NCBI GenBank assembly: GCA_021234535.1
Contig: CM037850.1
Coordinates: forward strand, 372,001-436,000
Direction: 5' to 3'
Source of the DNA: Stichopus chloronotus
Lineage: Eukaryota; Echinodermata; Holothuroidea; Aspidochirotida; Stichopodidae
DNA length: 64,000 nucleotides
This document shows positions 55,501 through 61,500 of this stretch, one piece after another (position 1 is the first letter of the stretch; every line of letters begins with the position of its first letter). Under the pieces are notes generated by a model. That model was given only the letters and a program-made list of their open reading frames with translations, was not told the DNA's origin and did no database searches. The translations under genes and the position numbers were made by a program.

Positions 55501-58500
55501 TTAGTATGTGGCTGTATACCATTGAGTAGAAGAACCTTATTGTTTTTGGTGGAGGTCAAAGGTCATTTGAGGTCGACAGTTGTCAAACTGTGAAAACTTT
55601 ATAACACATAATTTCAAGAAGGGAAACTTGGACAGATCTCATATTTGGTATACGGTGTACCATATTCAGTAGAAGAATCCTATTGTGTTTTATGTAGGTC
55701 ATCGGTCATTTGCAGTCAACAGGGATCAAACCATGAAAACTTGTAAACACATTGTATCAAAAAGGGAAACCTGGACAGATCTCATATTTGCTATGTAAGT
55801 GTACTGTATTCAGTAGAAGAACCCCATTGTTTTTCATGGAGGTCATTGGTCATTTAGGGTCAACAGGGGTCAAACTTTGAAAACCTTGTAAACAGGATAT
55901 GTCAATCAAAGGTCACATGAGGTCAGTAGAAGTCATAGTAGTTCTTGAGCTATTTTGCCTCCACCATCATTGAAATTAATGTCTCCTATTAAAACTTATC
56001 TTGTGTTGTTGTTTTCTGGATGTAGCTTGGGTAGCCAACTTTGATGACATACCAATGGATTCTTCTGTACCGATGGACTCTGCTCCCTCAGCATGGCAAT
56101 TACCTCCACAGACTCAAACTTCTGGAGGAGAAAATGGAGGATGGGCCAACTTTGATGAATTAAATTCCGGATTCCAGTCACAAAGGTTTGTATCACAGCA
56201 TGTACTATTGTCCTTCTATTTTGTGTTTGAAGATGATATACCCCTATTACCATGCTATATGGCATAAAAAAAATCCTGATGCTGGTTTTTGATTCCTTGC
56301 CGTAGGCAGGGGAATCTATGCAGTCCTGATGACGTGTGTGTGTAAGGGTGTGTGTATGTGTGTGTGTGGGTATGTGTGTGTGTGACGGTTGCTCGTAAAC
56401 ACTCTATCTCAAGAAGGCTAACTCTGAGTAATTTCATTTTTGACATGTAGGTTGCCCATCTTGAGTAGATGATCCCTACTGTTTTTGGTGTCCAAATCTT
56501 GCATATTAATGAGGTTATGGGGTAAAACAAAAAATGTTAAAACTGCCATAGTTCCTTATCCGTGGGTCAGATTTGTTTTAAACTTGATAAGGTTGTCTGT
56601 TATTAACAGGTTCACGACCCTGTGAAATTTAATGCTTATCAATAGAGAGGAAGGGATAATTTTTCACTATAAAACAATAATAGTAGCCTAAACACCATTA
56701 TTGTGGTTATTATAAACTACCGTACATATACTTATGGGGCTACATTGTGCAATTTCAGTTTTTGATTCTGTCGCACACAGTTAACTCGATGGGATTGCTC
56801 CCTACAGTACTGCATTTGTAACTTAGTGAGTAACTTCTAGTGTTAAGGGCCTGGATAAGTTGTCCAGAGAGATAGTCTTGGTATGGGGGGTCATGGGGTC
56901 AGATAGATGGAATGTTAATGGGTTTATAAAAAAAATGAGGAAAATAAAATACCATCTGTTCTGTCATTTATTTGGATAATATCAATATCCAGAGGAACAG
57001 CTGGTAGCAGAACAAGGTTTCTTAACAATCAAATTGGAGTGCTTTCATTCATATTTCACAATGTCGGAAAGGATGGGGGAAGCAAAAATATTGAGGAGGA
57101 ATCATAACTTAGGGTCAGCTTACGAGGACTTTGAGTGTGTTTAAAAGCTACTTGTAACAAGGAAGAAATTATGGCAGAGTCGATAAAGGAAAATTTGCAA
57201 AAGGCAGAGTGCCAATTTGAGGCAATGGAAGAGGTTAATGCTGATCTGGCTGGATTGTTGTCTGATGAAGCATTTGAGCAAGCAGAAAGCTGGATTTTGG
57301 AATGCCAAAAGCATTAAACTGAGGAGAGGGAGGAAGCATTGAAAAGTTGAAGGAGGAAATTGAGTTTCAAATTAGCATTGGAATTACCTAAGGCAGAAAT
57401 TCCACCATATGATGGAGACTCAAGAACATTCTGGTCCTTTATGAAGCATTTTGAGGTAAATGTGGCAGACAAGCTGAGTTCAGATGAGGTAAGGTTGAGT
57501 TATTTGATTCAACTAACAACAGGCAAGACTAGAAGCAGCATTGATTACTGTGTGTTTCTTGGAGCTCAGAGATAATGTTGACTGATATCATACTCATACT
57601 GTACTTGATGTGTGGGTTGTATGGCCTGGGTAGGTGATCCCAATTGCTTTTGGTGGACATCAAATGTTGCGGTAATTTTAGGTCACCAAAATAAAGGTCA
57701 TTTTTGGTTAAAGGCTTGTGGTGTATCAAGAAAAATAACTGTAGTTGATCTTATACTTGTCATGTGAATAATTCATGTTTGTTGTAATAGAACCACGTAG
57801 CAAGGAATCACAAAGCCTTTTGGCGTTCTGGTTAGCTCATACCAGCTAGCTGGTGTGAGCTATTGTAATGGTGTGGCATCTATCTATCTGTCTGTCTGTC
57901 TATCTATCCATCCATCTATCCATCCATCCCTCCATCTATCTGTTCACATATGTTCAAAATGCTTCTCCTCCGTCATGCTTTCATGGATTCGTCTGAAACT
58001 TGGACACAATGTTCCGTAGGTGGTGGACCATTTAGGGTGTTCAGGAATTTTTGGTCCAAGGTCCCATGTGGGCTCTTTGGCCCATTTTATGAAATTATAC
58101 AAAATGCTTCTCCTCCTACAGATTATATTGTACAATGCTGATGATTTGTCACAATGATGCTCGGTTATTGGTCCCTTCTGGGTCTTCAGGAATTGGTAGT
58201 CCAAGACCCCATGTGGGCCCAGTGACCCATTATGTGAAATTCTGTTTGAAATGTTGCTTCTCACACATGCATCCATGGATTTACATTTAACTTGGATACA
58301 GTAATCCTTGGCTGGTAGTTCATGTGGGGTGTACAAAAAAGTTTCAGTCAAAGGTCCCATGTGGACCCTATGGTCCATTTTAGGAAATTCTACAAAGTTA
58401 TTCTCCTCCTACATATTCTCTTGTGCAGTGTTGATGGTTTGTCTTAATGATACTCTGCTAGTGGTTATCTTTGGGTGTTCATGAATTTGTAGTCAATGGT

Positions 58501-61500
58501 TCCATGAGGACCGTATGGCCCATTTTATGGAATTCTGCAAATTGCTTCTCCTTCTCCCATTAAAGTGCCCCTTTAAACTGCCCTACACATCTCAAATATC
58601 CCTATCATGCATGAATGATAATTGAGTAATTGGACAGTGTCAGTTGGTATGCTAACTGAAAATCTGTATTGCCCTCAGTATGTTGACCAGTATATGGACT
58701 TAAAGGGGCACTTTGAGTTGTTTCATGAACTTCACTTTTGTGTCAAGTTTCTAGTAACTGATCAATGTTCAACTAAGAGGACCCCATTAGGAGTCACATG
58801 ACCACTAATGAGTGAGTAGCTAATGATTTAAATTGGTTTTGGAAAACTTGTGACCATTCACTGTTCCACATTAATACCAATTCATATACCCACAGCCAGT
58901 ACAAACCAATAAGCAAAATTAGTAAAAATCGACAGTTTTCGTAATTATTGGATGTGAATAGTGATGCTGATTGTAAGCATTGTTATTTGGTAGTACCCAT
59001 TAAAATTTTTACAACTTTAATTTATTGACATAGATCAAACTTCTGCATTGTTGGAGCACCAGTTTATGAAATTCTGAAAATTGTGCAGTCCTACAGATTC
59101 TCTTGTACAATGTTGATGATTTGGTGTAACGATACTCAGTGGTACCTATGATTTGACATAGTGATACCTTCAGGATGTTGACGTGTGAGCCACTGCACCA
59201 ATGGTGCTCTAGTTCTTTTTTTTTTTGTCATCAAAAGGAGTGAAGAGAACATAATGCCAAGAAGTAGTTCCCCGGTGGAAATGGAGAGCTCACCATCCTC
59301 TCAAAAAGACTCATCTGAAACATGTACATCAGATGGCGATTCCTCAGAGGCACCACCATCCAACCAGCAGCAGGTTCCTCCATTAAAAGGTAGAGCATGT
59401 TGACAACTTGTTACATGTTACACCCCTTTCCCCACCTTTTAAGATGCTATTGGTGAAGAAACAGATTAGCGTGAACTGTAAGAAGCTGTTGAAGGATCGT
59501 GAGATGGCCTGTTGTTCTTGTTCTGTAATATCAGTACTTCTATTTTAACTTGGGCTTTGTACTGTTACATGATGAGGAAAGTCATGATGCCATATTTAGT
59601 TATGTCCTGAAAGACCCTACATAGAAAACTGTACCATGAGGGTTGTCTTTTTATTGTGTCTCATTTGTTACTGCTTTCATATAACTTATTATTGGAGATG
59701 TGATTGATAGTATACCATTGAATTAGAGACATACTATCTCTGATATGTGGCGCTAACTAATGTTGATATTAGAATACTACCTGATGTTGATAGATGAGGA
59801 TTTATCATCAGTAGGATGTTACTTCTTGATGGAGACCCACACAGCAGCAGAATCTTGCCAAATATCTTGAATTGCCATCTTCATGAGATATGTTACATGT
59901 GGTATTGTAACCACACAGCTACATACATCCCAATAGTACAGTGCTCTGATGTTGGGGTATGGTAAAGCCATGGTATTGACTACTTGCATCACTGCTGTTT
60001 GATTGAGTATTTCATTGCCAGTCTGCACAAGAATGTGCCTGGGAAGGTGGGGAGGGGGCACATAACTTTCTTGTTTGCCAGTATTTTGCAATGATCAAGG
60101 TCTTATAATTCCACACCACCCTCTCCCCTACCTTTGTAGTAGTCAGAGTGACTCCTAGTTGTTTGGAAGTGTCTTACCTGTGAGTGAAGTATATTCATTG
60201 AAAACAAGTGGAGTCCATTCAGTATGTTATTGCAATGGACATTATGTATTCTAAGCGTGAACTGAGTTTTCAAAGGTGAATTACATTCTAAAGTTAGGAG
60301 ACAACAACCACAAGGTTTATTAAGAGGGCTGAAATGCCACCCCCTCTCAGTCTATCCTGCTACCCCCTCTCAGTCTATCCTATTGATATCTAGACTAACA
60401 CCTGAAATCCTCCATTTTTATCTCATCGCCCTATAGGGGCTAAGATGAGATATTGTAGTCACTTGGTGAGTGGAGCTATATATTGTACTGTGCAACCATG
60501 GGAGAATGGTTGCCATGGAAACGCTTGGAGTGGATTAGTAGCGACACCCCAGGGGTACCCCATGGTAGAGTGAACATGGGTACAGGAGGGTGCTGTTGGG
60601 TGGTATAAAGGAGAACGTGTTCGTGCCAATATGTGTGCATGTGGGTGTGTCTGTGTGCGTCCAGACCTGTCCAAATTGTGGTTTTTCCAGAATAGTTTGA
60701 AAAGTGTATCAGCGATTAATTTTAAACTTGGTAAGGTTGTGCATGATGCCAATATGTCCAATATGTATTAGTTGTATGGTAAATCGAGTCAAATTTGCTG
60801 ATTTTTTAGAAAAAAAAGTCAATTTTTGCCCCCAAATTGCTATTTCCATCATATCTTGAGAAGTATTTGAGCATTTAAAGCAAAATTTGGCAAAAACTTT
60901 CCTGAGAATGAAATATTTCAGGGTACATCACTTTTGTAGTAAAGAGAGTGAAATTTGCTGATTTTGAGAAAAAAAAGCCAATTTTGCCCCAAAATTGGTA
61001 TTTCCAGCATATCTTGGGAACTATCAGACCGATTAACTTAAAGTTTTGTAAGTACTTAGCTGAGAACACATTGTTCAACATAATATTACTGTAATGGTAA
61101 ATCCAGGGAAGTTTGCTGATTTTTGAGAAAAAAAGCCAATTGTGTCCCAAAATTGGTATTTCCAGCATATGTTGAGATGTATTTGAGCATTTAATGCAAA
61201 ATTTTGCAAGGACTTACGTGAGAGTGTAATATTCAAGTTATGTCACTTTTTTATTAAAGAGAGTGAAATTTGCTGATTTTTTAGAAAATAGGCCAATTTT
61301 GCCCCAAAATTTGTAGTCCCATTTGCAGGCCCTGTATTGAAATCAATGCATGTTGGCGATGAGATAAGCAACTCCGTGGATTGCCCTCTTGTTTTGCTTT
61401 GGCTTCTCATTTAATCTTAGATTCAAGTAACAGTGTTGATGACAGTGAATCATCATACTCACAAACTGAAGGCCAAGGGTAAGTACTCCTTTTTGGTTTT

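Larger units (their letters stand above)
56186..59237. other. Intron 16 of window
   Basis: It is almost completely filled by Helentron-like element F (56291-57832), the adjoining family 6 element (57833-59160) and short TTAA elements nested in the latter. The T-run at 59216-59226 serves as the polypyrimidine tract of the next acceptor. Confidence 0.7.
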
